Origin: Setoptus koraiensis
Lineage: Eukaryota > Arthropoda
Direction of reading: 5' to 3'
Assembly (NCBI GenBank): GCA_048013815.1
Contig: CM106586.1
Location: 7,068,001-7,132,000, forward strand
DNA length: 64,000 nt
Part shown: positions 43,571 to 52,960 of the stretch, piece by piece
Layout of the letters: every line of letters begins with the position of its first letter
How positions within the stretch are numbered: position 1 is the first letter of the stretch
Made by a program: the position numbers and the translations under genes
The notes under the pieces: model-generated
What the model was told of the DNA's origin: nothing
Seen by the model: the letters and a program-made list of their open reading frames with translations, nothing else
Databases searched by the model: none

Positions 43571-45220
43571 TTATTTATTATTGCTTGAGTTATTATTTAT
43601 AGTTTGCATGTCAGATGGCGACAAATATATTATGTTGGAATTACTTAGATACTTGTTCAAGTATATGTATTCCTCGGGACAACTGTAAGCATAGGAAGAT
43701 TGCCATCGTAAATAAAGGGAGGACCACAAACTAATAGACGCTATATGATCGTTCACTTCCATTACTATCGAGGAACTTGTACGATTATAAAATGGATTGA
43801 ACATGTTCAATGTGTAGCCACTCTCCAGTGATGCATTGGAAGAGTTTATATTATTTGTTATTGCGGATGACGCATTCCCCGTCATTGAATGCGCTTCGGA
43901 AGTGCTGGGGTTTTTACATTGCAAATTAATCTGTTGAAGTTCATTCTCCAAAATTTGTGGATGATTTAATGAAATTTGGTTGTGCGATAACCATGATAAC
44001 GACTTCTTGTAAGTAGATGTGGATAGTATTGAATCAAGTGATTGATGTTGCTCACCATTCATATTGGTCATTTCATGAATATTTGACCGATGGTTATTAT
44101 CGGTGTAACTGTCGTTGAGTGTGCCATTTTTCCATTTTGAAAACTCTACTCTACTAATAGTATTGTTGTTTACATTCTGATAAGTTTGTGTCTGTGATTT
44201 TTGTTTCTGATTTGATATAAATTTTGTGGGTATAAATTGAGCATCATACAGGTATCTTAAATATTCACTAGTGAATTCAAATCTATAGGGATTCTGAGAA
44301 TACATCTGACACACACAATCTAAAAATAGAATAAATAAAGTACTAACACTATTGCAATGATGAAGGCCTTTGTAATTGTGACCACAGAGATATATCCATT
44401 CTTTACTTATTAAAGATTCAAAACCGTCTATGGTACGAGTGTGGGGATCTAGTAGTATTTGTGCCAGTGATGATATAACACAATTCCAATGTCGATCTTC
44501 ATTTTCTATCAGCAGCACGGAGGCCTCAGTTAATACTGTCCTAGCAGTCGTCTTGGCGAGCTTGATTGTTTGGCTAACTATTGATAACCATTTGCCACTT
44601 TTTGATATAAACTTAGATCCCGGTTCTATACCGGGGCGGCAAACATTGCGCAATTTCCTGTGTGCTATCTCCACTGAATTCAGACTAGGCGCAAGAACAG
44701 TAATATCCATCATTCTTGATGGCTTGACTATCTTCGTTAGTATTTTTGATATGTCTGATTGATAGTCGAATGATGCACATCGAATAATGAAATTACGACG
44801 GTATTCTATGGGGCAACAGTAGCTCAGTATAGGAACGCGATGATCCCTTATGTTTGTCGACATCTTGTGAATGAGAGTTACATCGTCTAGATCTTTAGGT
44901 ACAAAAAATGATATTGGTAGGCTATCACTCAATTGGAAGGATTCATTACATTGTGATATTCTAGTTAGAGAGTTATTTTGTTTTGCATCTCGCCCAGGAC
45001 AATCAACTGGTTGCTCTTGAAAGCTTTCAATCTGATTCAACCAATGTGATTCTCTCAGATACCAGTCTTTAGGATAACGATATTGATATTTTTTCGACAG
45101 TGAGTACCATAGCATCGACACTTCATGATCGGATTTATGTTTGGAGAAACCCTCATTTCCATGATTACTTGTGCCTGGCGGTGATCTCCTAGTGATCGAA
45201 TTTCTAAAAGCCTTCCTCAT
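43571..45220 (-). CDS. Myotubularin-related pseudophosphatase (MTMR10/12-like) without PH-GRAM
   Basis: A 549-residue intronless frame. The phosphatase-fold segment reads HWNCVISSLAQILLDPHTRTIDGFESLISKEW and FLDCVCQMYSQNPYRFEFTSEYL, as in the catalytically dead MTMR10-12 subfamily. Where active myotubularins have C-x5-R (CSDGWDRT), this protein has IENEDRHWN, with no cysteine, so it cannot act as a phosphatase. A PYNPFY-like element FNPFYNRTS recurs after a long Ser/Asn-rich linker. Active family members have an N-terminal PH-GRAM domain of about 200 residues; here an in-frame TAA (45239-45241, seven codons upstream, no acceptor between) shows it is absent. MTMR10-12 proteins act as adaptors for active myotubularins. 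A C-terminal poly-Asn/Ser end is unusual. Confidence 0.75.
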   Translation of the reverse strand: MRKAFRNSITRRSPPGTSNHGNEGFSKHKSDHEVSMLWYSLSKKYQYRYPKDWYLRESHWLNQIESFQEQPVDCPGRDAKQNNSLTRISQCNESFQLSDSLPISFFVPKDLDDVTLIHKMSTNIRDHRVPILSYCCPIEYRRNFIIRCASFDYQSDISKILTKIVKPSRMMDITVLAPSLNSVEIAHRKLRNVCRPGIEPGSKFISKSGKWLSIVSQTIKLAKTTARTVLTEASVLLIENEDRHWNCVISSLAQILLDPHTRTIDGFESLISKEWIYLCGHNYKGLHHCNSVSTLFILFLDCVCQMYSQNPYRFEFTSEYLRYLYDAQFIPTKFISNQKQKSQTQTYQNVNNNTISRVEFSKWKNGTLNDSYTDNNHRSNIHEMTNMNGEQHQSLDSILSTSTYKKSLSWLSHNQISLNHPQILENELQQINLQCKNPSTSEAHSMTGNASSAITNNINSSNASLESGYTLNMFNPFYNRTSSSIVMEVNDHIASISLWSSLYLRWQSSYAYSCPEEYIYLNKYLSNSNIIYLSPSDMQTINNNSSNNK

Positions 45221-46048
45221 TGAGATTGTTGTTATGTGTTAGAATTGATATTTTCCAATGTGTCGCGCCGCGTTATATTGATCGATTTGTTGCGGTGTGC
45301 AAAGAATACACCCAAGAGAATTTATGTGAGCCCAGATGACAAGGTGCTTATACAACTATTGTTAGATAAATTTTGATTAAAATAAATATTGATGCTCCCA
45401 GTAAGCGTTTGTTTCTTGAGGTAATAGGCACAATTAGTTAAGTGCACTCTGTATCATCATTGGATTTTGAACCTTTGTTATTGCGTCTACCTAATGTACA
45501 ACAATAACATATTTGAATGAAACGACAGATATACACAGTTAATTATACAAATCTACCCGAGGCAATATCGACAATCCGCACCGTTCGTCACCGCCCACGA
45601 AAGCTCATCACAGCAGTTCTTTATTTTCCCATCAGGTGAGTGTTCTTTCCAGCATGAATACATGAGCCGGCTAGAATCTCATGTCCGCACACTTGCTCCA
45701 GAATGTCGATGTGAAAAAATCCGCTAGGTGCGCTAGTGATGCTTTGGAATGCACAGAGCACTCTGAAGTGTTTCACTAAATGTTTATATTTTTCGATTGC
45801 GCACATAAGCATGAATTTAATAGTCCCAGAGAGCGTAGCAGCAGCGCCCTTGTGGACTTTTTCGCATCGACATTTGAATATAGGAAAACAATCACTCAAT
45901 GTAATGGTAGAACAGGAGCATTGACAACAATGTCTTCAAAAAATAACCACGGAAGAAAAGATAAAATAAAAATGAAAGTAATCCTGAATTTGGCCCTAGC
46001 AAAGGAAATTATCATAGCTACCTGGACAACATAATGACTTGAACAACC
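45221..46048. promoter_or_regulatory. Divergent spacer between the myotubularin-like gene and VPS53
   Basis: About 830 bp between divergent genes. A minus-strand open frame at 45621-45899 lacks an ATG and has several cysteines (CRCEKV, CGHEI); I could not place it in a family. Promoters for both genes should lie here. Confidence 0.4.
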
Positions 46049-48313
46049 ATGAGTTCTGGTGAGGATCCTCTTGATCAACCGGACTTTAATGTCATTAGCT
46101 ATATCAATTCCACATTCCCCAACGAACAGACCTTGGCTAATATTGATGAGCACATTGATAAAATAAAAGAGAAGATTCAACAGCATGATGAAGAGATTAG
46201 CCTCGTAGTGCGTGGCCAGAGCCTAATCGAGAGAGATGGCAGAGATGCCCTTAAGAAAGCCTCCAATATTATTGAGGAGCTCATGCAACGTATACATGAT
46301 ATGAAGAGTCAAGCTAGAAAATCAGAACAGACTGTCAATGAAATTACCTGCGATATCAAGCAACTAGATAATGCCAAAAGAAACTTGACCTCTGCAGTTA
46401 TCATGCTCAATAATCTACATATTTTGGTGGAGAGCATTGAAAAACTAAAAGAAGTTTATGACCGCCATGAATATAAGCAGGCCGCATCTATTCTTGGGAG
46501 TATTCAAGATGTTCTAAAGCAATTTGAAAATTACAAACATATCCCTCAAATCCATAAACTCTCAGAGGAAATCGACAAGATTTGTTCCAATTTAGAAGAA
46601 AGGATCAACATAGATTTCCGAAGACTATTTGAAGTTCCATCAGCCAAGCAATGCTTGACCCAGTCGGAAATAAAGTTGCTGGCTGAAGCTTGTCTGGTTG
46701 TTTCTGTCTTGGGTCACGATGTCAAGGAAAAACTAGTGACATGGTTTTTAGATCTGCAATTCGCCGAATACAACGCTTTATTCAAAGACAGTCAAGTTCA
46801 AACTAGCAGTCTCAACAGTGTAGATAAAAGATATTCTTGGCTAAAGAAGCACTTGTTGGATTTTGAAGAAAAATATGGATTCCTTTTCCCTCCTAAATGG
46901 TTCATGAGCGAACGGATGGCTGTTGAATTTTGCAGAATAACTTCAGAGAGTCTAAAACGGATTATGTCAGCTAGGTCCGATGAGGTGAATATGCAATCAC
47001 TCATGTTTGCAATAGAGAAGACAACGGCTTTTGAGAGTCTCCTATCTAAAAGGTTCAGAGGAGATACTTTGTCAGATCAACGACTCACAAATTACTCTCA
47101 TCCCTTCGAACGCTTAATATCCGACTGTTTTGAGCCTTTCCTCAATGTCTACATAGAAGCTCAAGAACAATCGATTAGTCAAATGTTCGAAAAATTCATC
47201 GAGGAACACCAAAACTTTATTAAACAGCAAGATAAGAAAGCTGTGGTCTTTAATTCAGCCGGTAAATTATTCAAGGTTTACGAAAATCATCTGGTTAATT
47301 GCGTTTGCAAATTGAGCAACCGTAAAACGTTACTTGATCTTTCGGAACTATTCAGAAAATATCTAAGAGAATATTCTGTTCGTGTATTGCAAATGCATCT
47401 GAAGAATTGTTCGTCCAGTTCACAAAGCTCTATACCAACGAGGATAACGTCCTCTGTAGATATGAATGCCGGTGGTATGTTCTCCGTGGCAACTTCCGGA
47501 GCAGCTGGATTACTCCAAAGCTTACTCAAAGACGATGTAGGAAGGTCAAAGTTAGAGCCAAGCCATATATGTTGCGTACTGTTGACTGCTGATTTCTGTT
47601 TGCAGACAACTAAAATATTCGAGAAGAAGTTCAAAGAGAAGATAGAGCCAACTCTCGTTGATAAAGTGGATTTTAGTCAAGAGCTGGAAATGTTTGGTGA
47701 ACTAATAAACGGATGCATACAACTGCTATTGCAAGATATTGAATATGGTTGTGAGCCCGGTTTCACCTCCATGGTAAAAATTCAATGGTCTTCTTTGGAA
47801 ACTCCTGTAGGTCACAGTAACTACATAACTGAAATTACAAATAGTCTTAGCCAACAAATTCCAATGATACGCGACTATCTTCAAGAAGGTAGGAGTTATT
47901 TTGTACAATTGTGCAACAAATTCATAACTATTTTCACGCCGAAATACATAAGTAACCTATTTCGTTGCAAGCCTCTGAGTCGAGGCGGCGCCGAACAACT
48001 ACTGTTGGATACTCACACCCTAAAAAAGTTCTTGCTGAACCTTCCATGTTTCAATTCGGATATTAAATCAGCTCCAGCAAGTTATTCAAAGGCTGTGATT
48101 AAAGGTATGACTAAGGCAGAGATGATATTAAAGGTTGTCTTAGTGCCTCATAACAATGTGGACAGTTTTATAGAGAACTATATCAAACTCCTGCCTGATC
48201 CGAACGCTGTTGAGTTTCAGAGAATTCTTGAAGTGAAGGGTGTCAAACGATCAGAGGGAAGTGCTCTACTGGAGGCCTACAACAACTACTGCAAGAAGAC
48301 TCTGATCATCTAG
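46049..48313 (+). CDS. Vps53: VPS53, GARP/EARP tethering complex subunit
   Basis: An intronless 754-residue protein. The N-terminal Vps53 helical domain begins DQPDFNVISYINSTFPNEQTL and continues with the coiled-coil SEQTVNEITCDIKQLDNAKRNLT (about 95-117) and KYKHIPQI-like rod segments; the C-terminal domain contains QLLLDTHTLKKFLLNLP and ends near LEAYNNYCKKTLII. This is the family's normal order and length (human about 699-832). VPS53 is shared by GARP (with VPS51, 52, 54) and EARP (VPS50), which tether endosome-derived vesicles at the trans-Golgi and recycling endosomes. An AATAAA at 48359-48364 follows. Its divergent neighbour is a phosphoinositide-phosphatase-family pseudoenzyme. Confidence 0.95.
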   Translation: MSSGEDPLDQPDFNVISYINSTFPNEQTLANIDEHIDKIKEKIQQHDEEISLVVRGQSLIERDGRDALKKASNIIEELMQRIHDMKSQARKSEQTVNEITCDIKQLDNAKRNLTSAVIMLNNLHILVESIEKLKEVYDRHEYKQAASILGSIQDVLKQFENYKHIPQIHKLSEEIDKICSNLEERINIDFRRLFEVPSAKQCLTQSEIKLLAEACLVVSVLGHDVKEKLVTWFLDLQFAEYNALFKDSQVQTSSLNSVDKRYSWLKKHLLDFEEKYGFLFPPKWFMSERMAVEFCRITSESLKRIMSARSDEVNMQSLMFAIEKTTAFESLLSKRFRGDTLSDQRLTNYSHPFERLISDCFEPFLNVYIEAQEQSISQMFEKFIEEHQNFIKQQDKKAVVFNSAGKLFKVYENHLVNCVCKLSNRKTLLDLSELFRKYLREYSVRVLQMHLKNCSSSSQSSIPTRITSSVDMNAGGMFSVATSGAAGLLQSLLKDDVGRSKLEPSHICCVLLTADFCLQTTKIFEKKFKEKIEPTLVDKVDFSQELEMFGELINGCIQLLLQDIEYGCEPGFTSMVKIQWSSLETPVGHSNYITEITNSLSQQIPMIRDYLQEGRSYFVQLCNKFITIFTPKYISNLFRCKPLSRGGAEQLLLDTHTLKKFLLNLPCFNSDIKSAPASYSKAVIKGMTKAEMILKVVLVPHNNVDSFIENYIKLLPDPNAVEFQRILEVKGVKRSEGSALLEAYNNYCKKTLII

Positions 48314-48358
48314 TGCCCTTCGAACCCTTTTATCTAGTTCAACAAATCTGAATGATCG

Positions 48359-48364
48359 AATAAA
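48359..48364 (+). promoter_or_regulatory. Vps53: Poly(A) signal of VPS53
   Basis: AATAAA about 45 bp after the VPS53 stop codon. Confidence 0.6.
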
Positions 48365-48809
48365 AGTTATGATGAAAAGTTTCGCGAAATATATTGGATG
48401 GCTTGACCCTGTTATCAAGTTCACATTTTTACTAGATCTTGTCATAATAAGGGATCACATCGCTCCTTTCACGATCTGTGTTCTCATGCACCAAGACCCA
48501 CTTGCACGTTTCCCTTATGGATGAATAGTACAAAACGCCCATTGGTAGCTTCGTACCTACAAGGCCGGATGAACTTTTAGCAATCCTATAGTTAATTATA
48601 ATTAGCATATTTTTCAGATGGCATGTAGAAAATTGACCAATTCAGTCACGAAGTTTGTGCCACAGACACAATGTACGGTCTTATGTGCATAAAACTCGCT
48701 CATAAAGCATGAAAGAAGTGAGTAGAAACCAAGTACCAACAACTACCTCCGCAAGGGATAGTAATTTTTTCCGTAGAGGTCGTGTTTGTTACTTCTAGAA
48801 CGAGGGCTT

Positions 48810-49133
48810 TGATCTTTTCGTAATCGTTGCGGATGTCGAGACTTGTTAGAGTCAGATTGTTTTGGTTTATCACAGAAGCAGATGAAATGTCAAAGTCAAG
48901 GAATAACAATCAACAGTGACCAAGTTTGCGATCATTGTGGCCAATTGTTATTGCAGGATGAATCAACAACTAGCAAACAAATGAGCCCACAAGTGAACAA
49001 CGTGGTAGTTTTCGGGTGTCATCACATATTCCACGAAGAATATTGCGTTGGTATGTCCTCCGAAGACACAATAGCATCCCACTCGTGCCGAGTTTGTATG
49101 GTGAATAATAATGAACAATTATTTCCCTCCTAA
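48810..49133 (+). pseudogene. Vps41: VPS41 C-terminal RING fragment
   Basis: The plus strand is open through about 105 codons that match only the C-terminal end of VPS41. They read NRCGCRDLLESDC (aligning with LREGCKKIL), then VCDHCGQLLL, NNVVVFGCHHIFH and SCRVCM, the RING-like zinc finger of this HOPS subunit. Order and spacing of the zinc ligands are kept. The large remainder (WD40 and clathrin-repeat parts, more than 700 residues) is not found upstream, where stops appear within a few codons. It is either a truncated fragment left by duplication, or the last exon of a gene whose other exons lie elsewhere, which the intervening stops make unlikely. Confidence 0.75.
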
Positions 49134-50521
49134 TCAATATCGTCATTGTTGTATTGTTGTCACTGTCAGCTTGGATTGTTACTATTCACTGCACAGTTAT
49201 CCCTCGTTCTTTCTACCAATATTCGATGGTGCTTTTTGATAGCTAAGCAGAATCGATTGGAATAATATGACCACAGCCAGGTGAAATCTCTCATACATTG
49301 TCAATATTTATTGGTAGCTCCTGGTTGCAAACTGACGCCAGTGTCGCATGTTGCCTGCACACATTGACAGACTTTTGTCCTTTTATGTTTGTCGACAAGG
49401 TTTCTCTCGTGACTTCTCATATGAACACGCGCAACAATCTAAAAATTGAAGGGTTTCCGGTTACTTTTTGGAACTATCATGATTTAGAATTGCAGTCACC
49501 ATCGACCAAACTCACAAGGTACACCTGTAAACCTCCTGAAGATGACGCTCGGATCTGCCAAACTACTGTTTTATCTTGTTGCGAAAATTCATAGAAGTAA
49601 GAAAACACTATTCAAAAATCCACGTTTTTTGGTAATCCTGAGAAAAGCGGATAAAAGTGGATAATTCATGGGCGCATATCCCCTCTATTTTGTACGATAG
49701 CTAGCGCACTAATTTTGAAACAGAAAAACTTTGAAAAAACCTGCGCGCATCCAATAGTAAATCACATATAAGGCGCGTATGAATTCATGAAAATTGAAGA
49801 CGAAAACCAAGAATATCGCAAAAAGTATGCGACTTGTGAGTTTTTGATTAGTGTTTTCTTTCTCCTAGTAATCTGAGGAGTTCATAGATACCAGTCTTTG
49901 GTGCATAGGCGTGTCAACGAAAAAGAGGTTTACCTTGTCAGTCTATTTTAATACGGGATAGCCTCACGCGTCATTATGAAGAACTCTGACGAAAGTGGCG
50001 ATGGCGAGCTTGTGAGATCGGAGAATTGCTGGGATTGGTGTTGCTGGTGTTAGGCGATTCGTTTGGGTTAGTGATTTTCTCTAAAATAAATATTTTGTGG
50101 ATAGTGAGATGAGTTAGCGAGGCTATACAAGGGAGCACACCTCTTCTCGCTCTTGAGAAGTAGTCTCACAACTTCGGTCAGTTGATCTCAACCTCCCTTC
50201 CTCCTCAGTCGATATTAAAAATCGAATATTTTCCAGTTTCAAACCTTGCGCTCTAGAGCATAGATGGCATCTGCGCATGCGTCGACTGCATCTGCAAAAT
50301 TTGGCATAGATGATGCTAGCAACCGAGTTGTTTCCGTCTAGCGCACGCCGAATTCTAAAATTGTGTCTCCACTGCACAACGTGTGATTCAAATAGCTCAT
50401 GGTGTTCTCAGAGAACGGACGCCGGTTCAGGGTTAATAAATAGACGGATACAATTTGAATTTGTTCATTATTTCCGATAATAAATTAAGTAGTGTTGTCT
50501 TTAAATTAAAATAGTAAAAGT
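49134..50521. other. Intergenic interval upstream of RpL3
   Basis: About 1.4 kb without a supported gene. Frames at 49298-49594 and 50123-50377 have no family character. The RpL3 promoter and first transcribed bases should be in the last 150 bp. A GAGAACGGACGCC CpG-rich patch lies at about 50412. Confidence 0.45.
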
Positions 50522-52786
50522 ATGGTAAGTAAACATCAGATATTGAAGTATCCAATCAATATGTTTAATGAATCGACCCTCAATTTATCAAATTCAGGTA
50601 ATATATAAGATGGGAACCAGTAGACATCACTAACACCCAGTATTTCATCTATTCCACAGTCTCATCGTAAATTTTCAGCTCCCCGTCATGGGCACATGGG
50701 TTTCACACCCAAGAAGCGATCCAAGCGCCATCGTGGTAAAGTGAAGGCCTTCCCCAAGGATGACCCCTCAAAGCCTGTCCATCTAACTGCATTTCTATCC
50801 TACAAGGCCGGCATGACCCATATTGTCCGAGAAGTCGACAAACCTGGCTCAAGTAAGCACCCTTAATACTCGCCTCTTGCTCATATTAGACTCCCGATAT
50901 AGCATTTTGCCTAATCAATTCTCAACCTCTCTTTTATTCTCACCTCTACAGAGGTTAATAAGAAAGAAGTTGTCGAGGCTGTAACTATCCTTGAAACACC
51001 ACCTATGGTGATTGTCGGTGTAGTTGGCTACATTGAGACACCTAAAGGTCTACGCGCCCTTAAAACCGTCTGGGCCGAGCATCTATCAGAAGAGTGTCGC
51101 CGTAGATTCTACAAGAATTGGTAAGTCAATAGAGTCTTTGCACAACCCAAGTTTAGTTCATCTTCACAGTCTGTCAATTGCCACTCGTACTGGCAACGAG
51201 CATGGGATCCGGTGCATCGTACCTGGACCCATACACTAAGTTAGCTCGTGTGAAGACGTGATGGTTTGAACTTTAAACTATAGAGCCGGTCTCCGCTCTT
51301 GGGGATTTCCATGAAGAGGCCGCTTTCTTATCGATCATTTCTACCCTCTGTCTTCCTTTCATGTACAGGTATAAATCGAAGAAGAAGGCATTCACCAAGC
51401 ATGCTAAGAAGTGGCAGGACCCAGTTGGTCGTCAAGAAATTGACAAGGACTTAGCTAGAATCAAGAAGTACTGCACGGTTGTTAGAGTTTTAGCTCATAC
51501 GCAAGTTAGGCTCATGAAGAAGAGACAGAAAAAGTCTCACATCATGGAAATTCAACTTAATGGTGGAACCATTCCTCAGAAGATCGAATGGGCCAGAGCA
51601 CACTTTGAAAAACCTGTTTCCGTTGAGCAAGTCTTCGCTCAGGACGAGATGATCGATGTTATTGGTGTCACTAAGGGTCGAGGTTTTAAAGGTGTCACTA
51701 GCCGTTGGCATACTAAGAAACTTCCAAGAAAAACTCACAAGGGTCTCCGCAAGGTCGCCTGTATCGGTGCATGGCATCCAAGTCGTGTACAGTTTACTGT
51801 CGCCCGTGCTGGTCAGAAAGGCTACCATCATCGAACTGAGATCAACAAGAAGATTTACCGATTAGCTAAAGGCTATCATCAGAAAGATGGTAAATTGGTC
51901 AAAAACAACGGTGCCACAGATTATGACACCACTGACAAATCTGTCAACCCAATGGTAAGTATTCGCTCTTATTGACACACTACACCTGTAATGCATCGAT
52001 GATGATAAGAACTAGTATGTGTACAATAGGTTAGAACCTGATAAACAATGAAGATTATCTAGGGCGGACTGAGATGAAACTATCCTTCAACGAGATGTTT
52101 TAAGAGAAAATATCGAATTCTAACGACTTCTCTTCTCTTATTCGCAGGGTGGATTCCCACACTATGGAGAGGTACGCAATGATTACATCATGATTAAGGG
52201 CTGTGTAGTCGGTCCCAAAAAGCGCGTCCTTACACTTAGAAAGGTAAGTCTGATCAATATGTTTGAATGAGCCTGTTTTCCATAGTATGATGATACTTCA
52301 TATACAGAGCCAAATGTATTCACGATGATCCTCTGTGATTATTAACAATGATAGGACTGAGCATTTTCTATACGTTATAACAACCCCAATCAATCATCAT
52401 CTAACTTCTTACACATCTTCTTCCTCGCGCAGTCCTTGTTGGTACAAACTAAGAGAATTGCTCTCGAAAAGATTACCCTCAAATTTATTGACACGTCTTC
52501 TAAATTCGGTCATGGAAGGTTCCAAACCCACGCCGAGAAAAAGGCGTTTATGGTAAGTACATATCTAGATAGTGCACGCTTTTTCCATGATGATTGCTAC
52601 CGCCCCAGTCTGACCAGGGTTCATGAAGACAACACGTAGCTGCCTTCCTTCTGAGAAAAACCGTAATAGTATCCACTTTTCTGTACTCGAAGTAGAAAGA
52701 CTGACTAATCAAACTATTCCGATCTCTCGCTTTCATTCCAGGGCCCTACTAAAAAGGATATAGAGGTTGCTGCTAAAGCTAAATAA
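50522..52786 (+). CDS. RpL3: Ribosomal protein L3 (uL3)
   Basis: Seven exons: 50522-50524 (the ATG alone), 50660-50852, 50952-51120, 51369-51954, 52148-52243, 52433-52552 and 52742-52786. All introns are GT-AG and the joined frame is exactly 403 residues, the length of human RPL3. It begins [20 protein letters not shown] and contains [27 protein letters not shown] (about 220-246) with the W-loop and the conserved [10 protein letters not shown]. uL3 is a core large-subunit protein next to the peptidyl-transferase centre. An initiation-codon-only first exon is common in ribosomal protein genes. Introns 4, 5 and 6 contain box C/D snoRNA-like elements, the sixth with matching rRNA guides. AATAAA follows at 52816-52821. 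Confidence 0.98.
51995..52076 (+). ncRNA. Candidate box C/D snoRNA in RpL3 intron 4
   Basis: Box C ATGATGA is at 51999-52005 and box D CTGA at 52069-52072; internal CTGA at 52038-52041 and an AATGAAG C'-like element follow the expected order. CATC just before box C can pair with GATG just after box D. The bases before box D read TTATCTAGGGCGGA, recalling the guide of vertebrate SNORD43, which is also hosted by RPL3; but the complement to 18S rRNA is only about six bases long. It is therefore less certain than the one in intron 6. Confidence 0.4.
52283..52366 (+). ncRNA. Candidate box C/D snoRNA in RpL3 intron 5
   Basis: Box C ATGATGA (52287-52293) and box D CTGA (52357-52360) are about 64 bp apart, with a C'-like GATGAT in between, but D' is not clear. 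ATAG before box C and CTAT after box D could pair weakly. I recognise no rRNA complement before box D. Confidence 0.25.
52580..52660 (+). ncRNA. Box C/D snoRNA in RpL3 intron 6 (SNORD83/snR87-like)
   Basis: The 81-nt element has box C ATGATGA (52587-52593), D' CTGA (52610-52613), C' ATGAAGA (52623-52629) and D CTGA (52651-52654). TTTTTC at 52580-52585 pairs perfectly with GAAAAA at 52655-52660 as the terminal stem. The 12 bases before box D, GCTGCCTTCCTT, are exactly complementary to the universal 18S segment AAGGAAGGCAGC, placing the methylated base (fifth before D) on the A of AAGGA, the site of human Am468 and yeast Am436 (SNORD83, snR87). Human SNORD83A/B also reside in RPL3 introns. The bases before D', TACCGCCCCAGT, are complementary to the large-subunit rRNA segment ACTGGGGCGGTA, suggesting a second target. 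rRNA sequences are recalled, not provided. Confidence 0.85.
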
Positions 52787-52815
52787 ATATGAATAAATCA
52801 CCTCGTAGAATTTCA

Positions 52816-52821
52816 AATAAA
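52816..52821 (+). promoter_or_regulatory. RpL3: Poly(A) signal of RpL3
   Basis: AATAAA 30 bp after the RpL3 stop codon. Confidence 0.7.
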
Positions 52822-52960
52822 CTTTTGCCATGCGTTCGTTATTCTATCCTCTTTTATTGTCTGATTAATGCCAATGCCAACCCCACATTCGGCCACAATC
52901 ACTCTGACCACGTATAGTTACGCCAAGTGGACTAATTTCTGAGGGGGCCTAACTCATTGC

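Noticed and set aside
44600..44650. TTCTATACCGGGGCGG word resembling a tRNA T-arm
   Set aside because: It lies inside the myotubularin-like coding sequence and no acceptor or anticodon stem can be formed.
45621..45899. Cys-containing minus-strand frame before VPS53, considered as a RING gene
   Set aside because: No ATG start, zinc-ligand spacing not regular and no family match by eye.
51121..51368. Hairpins followed by ACA in RpL3 intron 3, considered as an H/ACA snoRNA
   Set aside because: No convincing hinge box or pseudouridylation pocket; stems are short and imperfect.
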